64,000 bases of DNA from Flavobacterium sp. HSC-61S13. Its GTDB lineage: Bacteria; Bacteroidota; Bacteroidia; Flavobacteriales; Flavobacteriaceae. The position numbers and the translations under genes are program-made. The stretch is from contig NZ_JALJZV010000008.1 in the NCBI RefSeq assembly GCF_024171535.1, positions 62,001 to 126,000 on the forward strand, written 5' to 3'. This document shows, piece after piece, positions 9,346 to 17,590 of this stretch (positions are counted from its first letter, which is position 1; every line of letters starts with the position of its first letter). The notes under the pieces are model-generated. The model was not told where the DNA came from. It did no database searches and saw only the letters and a program-made list of their open reading frames with translations.

Positions 9346-9900
9346 TTAGTTTTGCTCAGAATCTACATTATGAGCACCGTGGTTACCCGTTCTATGGTCT
9401 TGTACTTCTAAGTCTGCATTTACGAAATAAGCACTTCCAAATCCGTTTACATAAGCGCCTTTGATCGGTTTTAAATCAAACATGATAAAGTCGTCCATTT
9501 CAGAAATAACATCAACCACTTTTCCGTGTCTTGTTTTCAAAGCTTCTAAAGCTCTGTTCCACAAATCACCGCCTTTTTCTACCAAAACCGCTTCGCTATC
9601 AATAGTTAGACGATTACGCGCATAGATTTGACGAGATGCCGACTCATCATCAATAAACATAAAGGAAACTTTTTTACCGTCTCTTAGGTTTTTGGTATGG
9701 CGTGCCATATAAGAAACTAAAATTTGAAAACTTCCGTCTAAATTTACAAACGGAGCATAACTAGAGTTTGGAATACCATCTGTGTCGATGGTTGCTAAAA
9801 TCAACGATTTTGAACTTTCGATCAACTCTTGAACTTTAGGTGCTTTCGGTTGTACTTTGCTGTGGTCTAATTCTGCTGGATTACCATGATTATTACTCAT
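9346..9900 (-). CDS. pyridoxamine 5'-phosphate oxidase-like split-barrel protein, HugZ/HutZ type
   Basis: This 184-residue protein has a split-barrel FMN-binding fold: SLILATIDTDGIPNSSYAPF at about residues 32-51, then SYMARHTKNLRDGKKVSFMFID and RNRLTIDSEAVLV. The C-terminal part FIMFDLKPIKGAYVNGFGSA matches the haem-utilisation (HugZ/HutZ) subgroup, and the tail has several histidines (DHRTGNHGAH). HugZ proteins bind haem and some degrade it. Haem degradation here is inferred; a general flavin-binding stress protein is the alternative. The neighbouring VIT transporter is compatible with an iron-related role. Confidence 0.8.
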   Translation of the reverse strand: MSNNHGNPAELDHSKVQPKAPKVQELIESSKSLILATIDTDGIPNSSYAPFVNLDGSFQILVSYMARHTKNLRDGKKVSFMFIDDESASRQIYARNRLTIDSEAVLVEKGGDLWNRALEALKTRHGKVVDVISEMDDFIMFDLKPIKGAYVNGFGSAYFVNADLEVQDHRTGNHGAHNVDSEQN

Positions 9901-10171
9901 AATATGTGTATTTATTAATAAACTTCACTGTTTCTATACCTTTTTTCAATGGGAGAAAAGATAGAAATTATAATGCGCTAATTTAAACCAAATAAGAATA
10001 ATATCCTACCCTGAGAAAAAAAATTAAAAGACCAATTGTAGTACTTTTAGGACTTATCAGCAACGGATACTCCCAGCAGTCCACGGTTATAGCCTTTAAT
10101 AGACTGGGTATATAAACTTATTTTGGGGAATTTTTAAGGGGAATTTCAACGGATAAGCGTGTTTAAAATTG

Positions 10172-10179
10172 TAAATTTG
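10172..10179 (+). promoter_or_regulatory. -7 promoter element (TAAATTTG) of the DHA2 transporter
   Basis: Exact match to TAnnTTTG 50 nt before the start codon. No TTG is found at the usual -33 distance. The rest of the 9901-10229 gap holds a weak interrupted hairpin (about 10067-10111) and no gene. Confidence 0.45.
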
Positions 10180-10229
10180 TGAAAGTCAGATTTTCTTTCT
10201 CCAGTTAATTAACACGACAAACAGATAAA

Positions 10230-11669
10230 ATGAGTTCAGAATCATTGGTAAATGCAACGACCCAAAAATATTTGCCATGGCTTGGAGCCATGGCTATTTT
10301 TATGCAAGCTTTAGATGCGACTATTTTAAATACCGCCTTACCATCGATTGCGAAAAACCTAAACGAATCTCCATTAAAATTGCAATCGGTTATCGTCGCT
10401 TATACCTTGACCGTAGCTTTATTGATTCCATTGAGCGGTTGGTTGGCCGATAAATATGGAACAAAAAAAATATTTATGACCGCAGTGGGGATTTTTGCCT
10501 TGGGGTCCTTGTGTTGTAGTTTGTCCATCACCTTAGATCAATTGGTGATGTCACGTGTGGTTCAAGCGGTAGGGGGATCGATGATGGTACCTGTCGCGCG
10601 ATTGACGTTGATTTATGCCTATCCTAAAGATCAGTTGTTAAAAGTGATTAATTTCATTACGATTCCCGCTCTGATTGGTCCGATGTTAGGGCCTACGGTT
10701 GGTGGATTTCTGGTGCAAACACTGTCATGGCATTGGATTTTTCTCGTCAATATTCCATTTGGAATTTTTGCGATATGGATGGCGAGTTTTGCCATACCTG
10801 ATTTTAAAAATACGGTCAAGCGATTTGATATTTGGGGATGGATTTGCTTTAGTGGTGGTTTGACGACCTTGACCTTAATTATTGAACGCTGGAATTCGGA
10901 CGCCGTAAAGTTGTGGCACTTAGGTGTACTGTTTGTGATTTCTGTTGTTTTGATCAGTTTATATATCTACCATGCGAAAAGGGTTGACAATCCATTAATC
11001 AATTTAAACCTCTTTAAGATTAGAACTTTAAGGGTTGGATTAATTGGTAATCTGGTTACCCGATTTGGGATTGGGGGTATGCCGCTGATGATTCCTTTAA
11101 TGCTGCAAGTGGGGTATGGGTATTCTGCGTTTTATGCGGGTATTATGATGATTCCATCCGCCTTATCAAATCTAACGGCCCGATCTTTTGTAGTACCCAT
11201 TGTCAGAAAGTATGGTTATAAAACTACTTTAATGTGTAATACCGCTATTTTGGGAGTGCTTATTGCGGTTTTTTTCTTTTTACAGCAAGATACCCCTTTA
11301 TATATCTTAATACCGATGTTAATGGCGCACGGCTGTGTCAGTGCGATTCAGTTTACATCCTTAAATACCATTTCATTAGCTGATTTGGACAAGGAAACTT
11401 CAAGTGAGGGGAATAGTTTGCTGTCGGTTACTCAGCAATTGTCGTTGAGTTTGGGGATATCGATTGCGGCGATGATACTGGTATTGTTTAAAAACAGTGA
11501 ATGGGTGGATCACAGTCAAGATATCACTGTATTTCGATATACCTTTTTGGTGATGGGAATCATGACGATCATATCGTCGTTGATATTCCTAAACCTCAAA
11601 AGAGAAGATGGAAATGCACTTTCTGGTAAACGCGTTTACAAGGGTAAAAAATTCAAAAAACAACCTTAA
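10230..11669 (+). CDS. MFS drug:H+ antiporter, DHA2 family (EmrB/QacA, MdtD-like)
   Basis: This 479-residue protein has 12-14 hydrophobic segments. The DHA2 signature LDATILNTALPSIAKNL lies in the first helix. The MFS motif A loop (GWLADKYGTKKIF) lies between helices 2 and 3, and motif C (PALIGPMLGPTVGGFLV) is in helix 5. The later WHWIFLVNIPFGI is typical of the family. It probably exports toxic organic compounds. It is a single gene, with no adaptor protein next to it, so it should work alone in the inner membrane. The specific substrate is unknown. Confidence 0.93.
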   Translation: MSSESLVNATTQKYLPWLGAMAIFMQALDATILNTALPSIAKNLNESPLKLQSVIVAYTLTVALLIPLSGWLADKYGTKKIFMTAVGIFALGSLCCSLSITLDQLVMSRVVQAVGGSMMVPVARLTLIYAYPKDQLLKVINFITIPALIGPMLGPTVGGFLVQTLSWHWIFLVNIPFGIFAIWMASFAIPDFKNTVKRFDIWGWICFSGGLTTLTLIIERWNSDAVKLWHLGVLFVISVVLISLYIYHAKRVDNPLINLNLFKIRTLRVGLIGNLVTRFGIGGMPLMIPLMLQVGYGYSAFYAGIMMIPSALSNLTARSFVVPIVRKYGYKTTLMCNTAILGVLIAVFFFLQQDTPLYILIPMLMAHGCVSAIQFTSLNTISLADLDKETSSEGNSLLSVTQQLSLSLGISIAAMILVLFKNSEWVDHSQDITVFRYTFLVMGIMTIISSLIFLNLKREDGNALSGKRVYKGKKFKKQP

Positions 11670-11683
11670 GTGATTTTTTGGTT

Positions 11684-11875
11684 TTATTGAAGAGTGTAGT
11701 AGTCCTTTTGCAGTTGTCGGATTTTGCTGTGCAATAATCGTTTTATACGGTCTACTGTTTTAAAATCGTCAATTTGTTGTTTAAGTGCGTATGTAAGAGT
11801 AAGAATATTGATTTTTCGATGAGCTGTATCTAACAGCAAAAATTCTTCGGGGAGTTGAAGAAGTTGTAGTGAATT
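11684..11875 (-). pseudogene. open frame without a start codon, possible gene remnant
   Basis: The minus strand stays open for about 60 codons and overlaps the end of the next gene upstream. It ends with a basic, helical-looking tail (KQQIDDFKTVDRIKRLLHSK, then a short end). No ATG or GTG opens the frame; the first usable codon is a TTG about 15 codons in. It is +1 to the frame of the 11874-12368 gene. It could be a decayed 3' gene end, a small TTG-initiated gene, or chance. Confidence 0.25.
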
Positions 11876-12368
11876 ATTGCGATTTTAGTCGACCGTTTTC
11901 TTTAAGCAAATAGCGAGAATCGGTAGGTTCTATAGAAAAACAACGAAAATCGAGGGTGTTGATATTCAAACCATCTTGCAATACGGTTGATTTGTTATTG
12001 ATGCGGTACAAATCAACATAGGGTGAATCGGCCCATTCTAAAGTGTATTGATAACCGTCTTTGATCAGTTGCGTCTTTGGATCTACTTCAAGAACCAAGT
12101 AATCGTGAAAGGTTTTTGTGGTTCCGTCAAATGAATTTCCTTCATAGGTTGCGATAAAGCAGTATACGTCAGATTTCCCTTTTGTCGGTTTGGTAAAGGT
12201 ATCGATAACATCGTATTGCGTCTGCAATAGACCCGATTTCAATTTTTTAAAAGCCGATTGATTAATGCGTGCTTTCTCGGTTTTATGCTGTAATTCATAA
12301 ACCACCTCTTGCCCATAGCTCAGGTTAACTAAGCTGAATAAGCATAAAAATAAGCTAAGTAATCTCAT
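11874..12368 (-). CDS. secreted protein of unknown function
   Basis: This 164-residue protein has a clear signal peptide (MRLLSLFLCLFSLVNLSYGQ, cleavage expected near Gly-Gln 19-20). The mature part is soluble and predicted mainly beta by eye (EVVYELQHKTEKARI, YCFIATYEGNSFDG, KTFHDYLVLEVDPKT). I recognise no family. It is probably periplasmic. It has its own promoter-like sequence at 12407-12439 and no obvious operon partner. The hairpin array begins about 250 bp upstream of its start. Confidence 0.65.
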   Translation of the reverse strand: MRLLSLFLCLFSLVNLSYGQEVVYELQHKTEKARINQSAFKKLKSGLLQTQYDVIDTFTKPTKGKSDVYCFIATYEGNSFDGTTKTFHDYLVLEVDPKTQLIKDGYQYTLEWADSPYVDLYRINNKSTVLQDGLNINTLDFRCFSIEPTDSRYLLKENGRLKSQ

Positions 12369-12406
12369 AATTTTTATAGTAAAAATAAGTATTTTATATA
12401 ATTTGG

Positions 12407-12439
12407 CAAAATTATTATTTAAAAAAATCGATATACCAA
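12407..12439 (-). promoter_or_regulatory. promoter of the secreted-protein gene
   Basis: The minus strand reads TTG (12437-12439), a 22-nt gap, then TAATTTTG (12407-12414), close to the Bacteroidota TTG-N19-21-TAnnTTTG arrangement, 38 nt before the start codon. Confidence 0.5.
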
Positions 12440-12556
12440 GAATTACAAAAGGAAATTATAATAAATATTATTTTTATTTAAAAGTACAAATCTAAGAAAG
12501 CCTAAGGAAATTAGATATGGAAAACTTGCGTAAGATTACGGATTTACAAGCGAACC

Positions 12557-12587
12557 ATTATAAGGATTTAACGATTATAAGGATTTA
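12557..12587. repeat. 14-bp direct repeat
   Basis: ATTATAAGGATTTA occurs at 12557-12570 and again at 12574-12587, a 17-nt period, just before the hairpin array. No role can be assigned. Confidence 0.5.
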
Positions 12588-12612
12588 TTGTGTAGAAGCA
12601 ATTGCAATTGAT

Positions 12613-13115
12613 TAGGTATAATCATTCCACATTTATCAAAACACAAGCCCGTAGGGCTGACATAATTATAGATTAACATGGTGATTAACAACATCATAAT
12701 CAACGCTATTATTAACGTCATCATTACCATCACGATTGTTTAGGTATAATCATTCCAAATTTATCAAAACACAAGCCCGTAGGGCTGACATAATTATAAC
12801 CCGGGATTAACGCCATGATTAACCGCATGATTAACGTCAATATAAACATCACGATTGTTTAGGTATAATCATTCCATATTTATCATTTTTCAAAACACAA
12901 GCCCGTAGGGCTGACATAATTATAGATTAACATCGCGATTAACAACATCATAATCAACGTCATCATTATCATCATGATTGTTTAGGTATAATCGTTCCAT
13001 ATTTATCAAAACACAAGCCCGTAGGGCTGACATAATTATAGATTAATATCGCGATTAACAACATCATAATCAACGCCACGACCAACGCCATGACCAACGT
13101 CATCATTACCATCAC
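12613..13115 (-). repeat. left REP-like hairpin array, four tandem units
   Basis: Four units of about 119-128 bp begin at 12613, 12741, 12860 and 12983. Each has a conserved part with a hairpin AGCCC-GTA-GGGCT (12646-12658, 12774-12786, 12900-12912, 13016-13028) between two TATAAT-type blocks, then a variable part made of 12-nt steps of the type ATTAACnncATC (about 5, 4, 4 and 6 steps). Read on the minus strand, the hairpin block resembles that of the right array, so the two arrays face opposite ways around the transposase gene. Confidence 0.9.
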
Positions 13116-13117
13116 GA

Positions 13118-13579
13118 TTAGGTTTTTTCATCAAATAAATAGGTGTCGTTATGTTCAACCTGGAATTTTTGTAAAAATTCGATATATTCTTCTTCAAATG
13201 TTTTTTTGCGATGATGTTTTTCTTGATTTAATATATATTGGTATACGCTGTCAATTTGCGAATGAGCGTACGAGAAAGCACCATAGCCTTCTTGCCAATA
13301 AAATTTTTGATTCATCCACCCTTGTTCATTGATGAATTTAGAAGAGTTGTTTTTAATATCTCGCACCAAATCTGAAATACACATGGAAGGTTTTATTCCT
13401 ACAAAAATGTGAACATGATCTTCAGTACCGTTTATGATGATTGGTTTTTGACCTTTGGAGCTAATGATACCTGCGATGTATTTGAAAACTTCTTCGCGCC
13501 ACAACTTGTTTAAAAGCTTTTGTCTTCTTTTTACTGCAAAGACGTACTGAATATAAATTCGGGAATAGGTGTTTGCCAT
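13118..13579 (-). CDS. single-domain HUH (Y1) transposase, IS200/IS605 TnpA or RAYT type
   Basis: This 153-residue protein has the Y1 transposase layout. The metal-binding HUH motif is HVH at residues 55-57 (within TEDHVHIFV). The catalytic tyrosine is in YQYILNQE (Tyr115, with Gln119 four residues on, as in IS200-type enzymes). These enzymes cut and join single-stranded DNA at subterminal hairpins. No tnpB is present. The gene sits between two arrays of short hairpins in opposite orientation, as REP-associated transposases do. All catalytic residues are intact, so it may be active. It lacks the GxSY N-terminal motif of classical RAYTs, so the exact group is open. Confidence 0.93.
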   Translation of the reverse strand: MANTYSRIYIQYVFAVKRRQKLLNKLWREEVFKYIAGIISSKGQKPIIINGTEDHVHIFVGIKPSMCISDLVRDIKNNSSKFINEQGWMNQKFYWQEGYGAFSYAHSQIDSVYQYILNQEKHHRKKTFEEEYIEFLQKFQVEHNDTYLFDEKT

Positions 13580-13595
13580 TGTTTTATGTTTTTAG

Positions 13596-14200
13596 ATATA
13601 ATTGTTTCATCCCTACGGGATTGTTTTTGTTATGTAAATTTTTGTATGATTTTTTATAATTGTTCCATCCCTACGGGATTGTTTGAAATCGTGATGTTTT
13701 GTTTTTGTTTCATTTTATAATCATTTCATTCGAAAACCATTTCATTCTATAATTGTGCCATCCCTACGGGATTGTTTTTGTTATGTAAATGTCCGTATGA
13801 TTTTTTATAATTGTTCCATCCCTACGGGATTGTTTGAAATCGTGATGTTTTGTTTTTTTTTCATTTTATAACCATTTCATTCGAAAACCATTTCATTCTA
13901 TAATTGTGCCATCCCTACGGGATTGTTTTTGTTATGTAAATGTCCGTATGATTTTTTATAATTGTTCCATCCCTACGGGATTGTTTGAAATCGTGATGTT
14001 TTGTTTTTTTTTCATTTTATAACCATTTCATTCGATAATTATTTCATTCTATAATTGTGCCATCCCTACGGGATTGTTTTTGTTATGTAAATGTCCGTAT
14101 GATTTTTTATAATTGTTCCATCCCTACGGGATTGTTTGAAATCGTGATGTTTTGTTTTTGTTTCATTTTATTTTATAATTGTGCCAACCCTACGGGATTT
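13596..14200 (+). repeat. right REP-like hairpin array, nine hairpins in 151-bp super-repeats
   Basis: Nine copies of a hairpin with core CCCTACGGGA start at 13611, 13669, 13762, 13820, 13913, 13971, 14064, 14122 and 14188. The first eight have the stem ATCCC-TAC-GGGAT. Spacing alternates 58 and 93 nt, making a 151-bp unit repeated almost identically. Flanks read ATAATTGT[G/T]CCATCCC and GGGATTGTTT. The last copy (14188) reads AACCC and breaks the outer pair. The first copy lies about 30 bp from the transposase start codon. Confidence 0.93.
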
Positions 14201-14240
14201 TTATGGCTGTTTTATTTTTGGGGAGGGATGCTAGTTTATA

Positions 14241-14274
14241 TAAAAAAATAACTGGAGCCTTTAGCTCCAGTTAT
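14241..14274 (-). terminator. terminator of the redoxin lipoprotein gene
   Basis: A perfect 11-bp stem (ATAACTGGAGC with GCTCCAGTTAT) has a 5-nt loop. On the minus strand a U-run follows (A-run at 14242-14248). It ends 17 nt beyond the stop codon. Confidence 0.9.
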
Positions 14275-14290
14275 CAGGGTATTTTGAAAT

Positions 14291-14965
14291 CTATTTAACT
14301 TTGATGGTACATCCAATTGCAACGGTTGTTGTGGTTTTAATTGGCGTCCCAGCCAATAATGCATTTACCGCATCTTCGACATAGCGTTCGCTAACATCTT
14401 TTTCATTTTCGTAATTGTTGTCAATTGCTCCGATGTATTTGACGATGTTTTTACCGTTTTCTTTGTTTAAGATATAAACATGCGGCGTTTTGGTTGCCCC
14501 GTAAACCGGATAAATTTTTTGACCTTCGTCTAGGAGATATGGGAAATTAAAGCCTTTTTCCTTAGCGCGTTCCTGCATTTTCTCAAAACTGTCCTCAGGT
14601 TGTACCGAAGGATCATTAGGATTAATGGCAATAACAGGATAACCTTTGGAGGCGTACTTGTTATTTAAGGCGATAATTCGGCTTTCATAGGCTTTCGCAT
14701 AAGGGCAATGGTTACAAGTGAAAATCACTATAAAACCTTTTGCTTCGGGATAATCGGCTAAGGATACCATTTTGTTGTCGATATTCTTTAAGGAAAAATC
14801 CATAGCTTCCGAGCCGATGGTGTATCCGCTAACCGCTGTTTCGTCTGTTGCGGGACTTGTAGTTTCTGTCGTTGTTGTAGCAATAGGAGTTTCTGTAGTT
14901 GTGGCCTCTTTTTTACAAGCGGTTAAACCAAGTAGGGCGAATGCTAATAGGGCAATTTGTTTCAT
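14291..14965 (-). CDS. thioredoxin-fold redoxin lipoprotein (PRX-like/AhpC-TSA type)
   Basis: This 224-residue protein has a lipoprotein signal with Cys17 (GLTAC), then a Thr-rich linker (about residues 23-45), then a thioredoxin fold. The active-site motif is TCNHCPYAKAYE with Cys84 and Cys87. A conserved C-terminal GCTIK puts Cys219 near the end, which in this subfamily may act as a resolving or third redox cysteine. It should reduce thiols or peroxides in the periplasm. The next gene upstream on the same strand (15039-15533) encodes another thioredoxin-fold lipoprotein, so the pair may act together, although the gap is 73 bp. Confidence 0.88.
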   Translation of the reverse strand: MKQIALLAFALLGLTACKKEATTTETPIATTTTETTSPATDETAVSGYTIGSEAMDFSLKNIDNKMVSLADYPEAKGFIVIFTCNHCPYAKAYESRIIALNNKYASKGYPVIAINPNDPSVQPEDSFEKMQERAKEKGFNFPYLLDEGQKIYPVYGATKTPHVYILNKENGKNIVKYIGAIDNNYENEKDVSERYVEDAVNALLAGTPIKTTTTVAIGCTIKVK

Positions 14966-15038
14966 ATTTACGTATTTTATTGATTTAGATTAAAAATGTT
15001 TTTGAATAGTTTAGGATGATTGGTTTTAACGACAAATA

Positions 15039-15533
15039 TTATAAATGCGTTTTAATCAGTTGTTCCAAATCGTCTTTGGATAAAGATTGCTCTTTAAACT
15101 CCAGTTTTTTACCGTTTTTATAAAGAAATGTTGCTGGTATGGCTCCAGACCAGTTCGTGTCAAAGGCTGGAATCCAAGTATTCATTCTCTTATTGTCATC
15201 TAGTAAATATACATCCGTAGTGATTTGATTCTTTTGTAAGAAGGGTTTCATAACCGTTTCAAAATCTTTGGCTCGGTCTAAACTGACCAATACCATCTTA
15301 AAGTTTTTTTGGTCTTGATACTTTTTATTGACAGCCATAAAGTCCGGTAATTCTTCTATACAAGGTTTGCACCAGGTAGCCCAGAAATTGACAACATACA
15401 ATATATCGTCTTGTTGTTTAAACACTTTTTCCAATTCCTCATACGCGACCATTTTTACTGTGGGCTCCGTGGGTTTAGATGGTTGACAACTAACGATAAG
15501 CAGGGTAAATATACCGATATAAATAAACTTCAT
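15039..15533 (-). CDS. TlpA-like thioredoxin-family lipoprotein
   Basis: This 164-residue protein has a lipobox LIVSC (Cys16) and a TlpA/ResA-type thioredoxin fold. The motif is FWATWCKPCIEELP with Cys55 and Cys58, followed by the family features VLVSLD and the cis-Pro segment GAIPATFLY. Such membrane-anchored proteins reduce disulfides in periplasmic clients, for instance apocytochrome c. No cytochrome maturation genes are nearby, so the client is unknown. It precedes the PRX-like lipoprotein gene on the same strand. Confidence 0.92.
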   Translation of the reverse strand: MKFIYIGIFTLLIVSCQPSKPTEPTVKMVAYEELEKVFKQQDDILYVVNFWATWCKPCIEELPDFMAVNKKYQDQKNFKMVLVSLDRAKDFETVMKPFLQKNQITTDVYLLDDNKRMNTWIPAFDTNWSGAIPATFLYKNGKKLEFKEQSLSKDDLEQLIKTHL

Positions 15534-15629
15534 AGTTTCTTATTTAAAGCTGTAATTTATGTTTTTTTATAATTAGTATAAAGGCTAACTGATTTTTTAA
15601 CAGTATTGATCTGTGAAGAACCCTATGGT

Positions 15630-17228
15630 TTATTTTGCAGTTATTACATATTTATAGTAACGATAGCTATAGATAATCAAATGCGCAACAGCAAATACCA
15701 GTGAAAAATAATATAATATAAAATCTTTTTCTTCGGAGATTTGATGATGCAATTGGGCGATGACGAATAAAACTACGATTAAAGCCAAGGCGGAAAGAGC
15801 TACAATTTTATTGGCTGATTTATTTGTATTGTTGTTTTCTTCGAGTACACTGTTTATAATACTATAGAATAGGTATACATCCAAACCGATTAACATCCAC
15901 ACAACGAGTCGGATCCAAGTATCTAAAGGTAAAAATACCATCATAAAAAAGCAGGTTAGTATTCCTAAAATAGGCACTAGGGGCACTAACGGTGTTCGGA
16001 ATGCTCTTGGAGCATCGGGCATCTTTTTTCGCATGACTAATACACCCACACAAACCAATATAAATGCAAATAGGGTTCCGATACTCGTCATTTCACCAAC
16101 GATTCTACCCGGTATAAAAGCGGCAAATAGACTGACTACCAATAAAAAGAAGAGGTTTGATTTATAAGGAGTTTGAAATTTTTTATGAATATTTGAAAAG
16201 CTCTTAGGTATTAATCCGTCTTTGCTCATCGAGTAGAAAACGCGACTTTGTCCCCATAATAATACTAGGATAACCGAAGAATATCCAAATAAAATAGCCA
16301 AGATAATCGAGCTATTTAACCAAGGGTAGGCGGGAACGACATGTCCATCTGCGCCCATTTCACCGATATTTTGAATCGCGATAGCTACAGGAGCCAAATG
16401 GCTACTGGCTGCGTCATTTGCAAATTCCTTATAATTGACTAATCCAGTCATGACATAGGCAAAAGCGATATATAAAAGCGTACAAATAATTAAGGAACCT
16501 AGAATTCCAATAGGCATTGCTCTTTTTGGGTTCTTGGTTTCTTGGGCAGCTGTACTAACGGCATCAAAACCGATATAAGCAAAGAAAACAACAGCGGCGG
16601 CTCGAATGATACCAGAAAATCCAAATTCGCCAAATGTGCCTGTGTTTTGTGGGATAAAGGGAATGTGATTCTGCGGTTGTATATATTTATATCCCAAAAT
16701 AATAAAAGCTAGTACGATACCCAATTTTAGAACCACTAAAATGGCATTGAGAAAGGATGATTCCTTAGTACCCTTAATTAATAATAAGGACATCAATGTG
16801 ATGATAAAGACAGCCGGAAGATTCATAATTCCGTGAATAACCTCTCCATTTTCTAGTACAGCCGAATCAAAAGGAGTCATCATCAACTTTCGCGGAAACG
16901 ATAAGCCCATAGTTGATAATAACTGTTCCAAATAGCCCGACCAACTCGAAGCAACTGTTGCCGCTCCAACTGCGTACTCTAAAACCAAATCCCATCCGAT
17001 AATCCAAGCGATGTATTCACCCATAGTAGCATAGGAATACGTATAAGCACTTCCTGCAATCGGAATCATCGAAGCAAACTCGGCATAACATAAACCTGCG
17101 AATAGACAACCGACGCCGGCGATAACAAAGGATAAGGTCACCCCGGGGCCTGCATAGTTAGCAGCGGCTATACCAGTTATAGAAAAAAGCCCAGCACCAA
17201 TGATTACACCTACTCCCAAAGCAATCAA
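15630..17228 (-). CDS. APC-superfamily amino-acid permease (CAT/YfnA-like), start uncertain
   Basis: The frame encodes at least 532 residues with about 12-13 membrane helices. Helix 1 holds the APC substrate motif GVGVIIGAGLF, and helix 2 and onward are typical of cationic amino-acid transporters (YAEFASMIPIAGSAYTYSYATMGE; FFAYIGFDAVSTAAQETKNPKRAMP). The first standard start is a TTG at 17226-17228, inside the conserved N-terminus. The frame stays open and homologous-looking for 33 more codons (to 17327, residues such as KPISDLL and LKKTLSAWSL) but contains no ATG, GTG or TTG, only ATT and ATA codons at 17322-17327 just after a TGA. The true start is therefore unusual or mutated. Confidence 0.9.
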   Translation of the reverse strand: MIALGVGVIIGAGLFSITGIAAANYAGPGVTLSFVIAGVGCLFAGLCYAEFASMIPIAGSAYTYSYATMGEYIAWIIGWDLVLEYAVGAATVASSWSGYLEQLLSTMGLSFPRKLMMTPFDSAVLENGEVIHGIMNLPAVFIITLMSLLLIKGTKESSFLNAILVVLKLGIVLAFIILGYKYIQPQNHIPFIPQNTGTFGEFGFSGIIRAAAVVFFAYIGFDAVSTAAQETKNPKRAMPIGILGSLIICTLLYIAFAYVMTGLVNYKEFANDAASSHLAPVAIAIQNIGEMGADGHVVPAYPWLNSSIILAILFGYSSVILVLLWGQSRVFYSMSKDGLIPKSFSNIHKKFQTPYKSNLFFLLVVSLFAAFIPGRIVGEMTSIGTLFAFILVCVGVLVMRKKMPDAPRAFRTPLVPLVPILGILTCFFMMVFLPLDTWIRLVVWMLIGLDVYLFYSIINSVLEENNNTNKSANKIVALSALALIVVLFVIAQLHHQISEEKDFILYYFSLVFAVAHLIIYSYRYYKYVITAK

Positions 17229-17466
17229 ACTCCATGCGGATAGTGTTTTTTTTAAATTTCCTGTACCCTCTTGTTCCGATTCCTTAAGTAAATCAGAAAT
17301 TGGCTTCCTAATGAAGATGTTTATAATTCAAAATTTTTATCTAAAATATGTAAATAATTTAATACTTACAGGTTTTTCTTTGTGTTTTGTGTAATTATAT
17401 AAGTAATTTATTTTACATATTTGTTAAATATTATTTCAAATCATATATAATGTTTAACAAAATTGT

Positions 17467-17474
17467 TACTTTTG
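17467..17474 (+). promoter_or_regulatory. possible -7 element (TACTTTTG)
   Basis: An exact TAnnTTTG match lies 116 nt before the gene starting at 17591. No TTG is found at the -33 distance. The surrounding gap (17328-17590) holds no other feature I can support. Confidence 0.35.
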
Positions 17475-17590
17475 ATAAAGCATTGAAATTTAAAAAACAG
17501 TTTATCTTAGTTAAAAAAGTTATTTTTTTAATAAGATAATTAACAGGAATGCACTGTATTATTTAAAAATAGTTAGGTAAAACGCGCAGT

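Noticed and set aside
10067..10111. Interrupted hairpin upstream of the DHA2 transporter as a riboswitch
   Set aside because: Only 3- to 4-bp stems with bulges; no known riboswitch pattern is recognisable.
12613..14200. Possible CRISPR array
   Set aside because: The repeats are short palindromes and the intervening DNA is itself repeated nearly identically. There are no unique spacers of constant length and no cas genes.
13520..14251. Open frames on the plus strand inside the right array
   Set aside because: They repeat the same residues (SLRDCFCYVN) because they read through the hairpin repeats. They have no independent coding signal.
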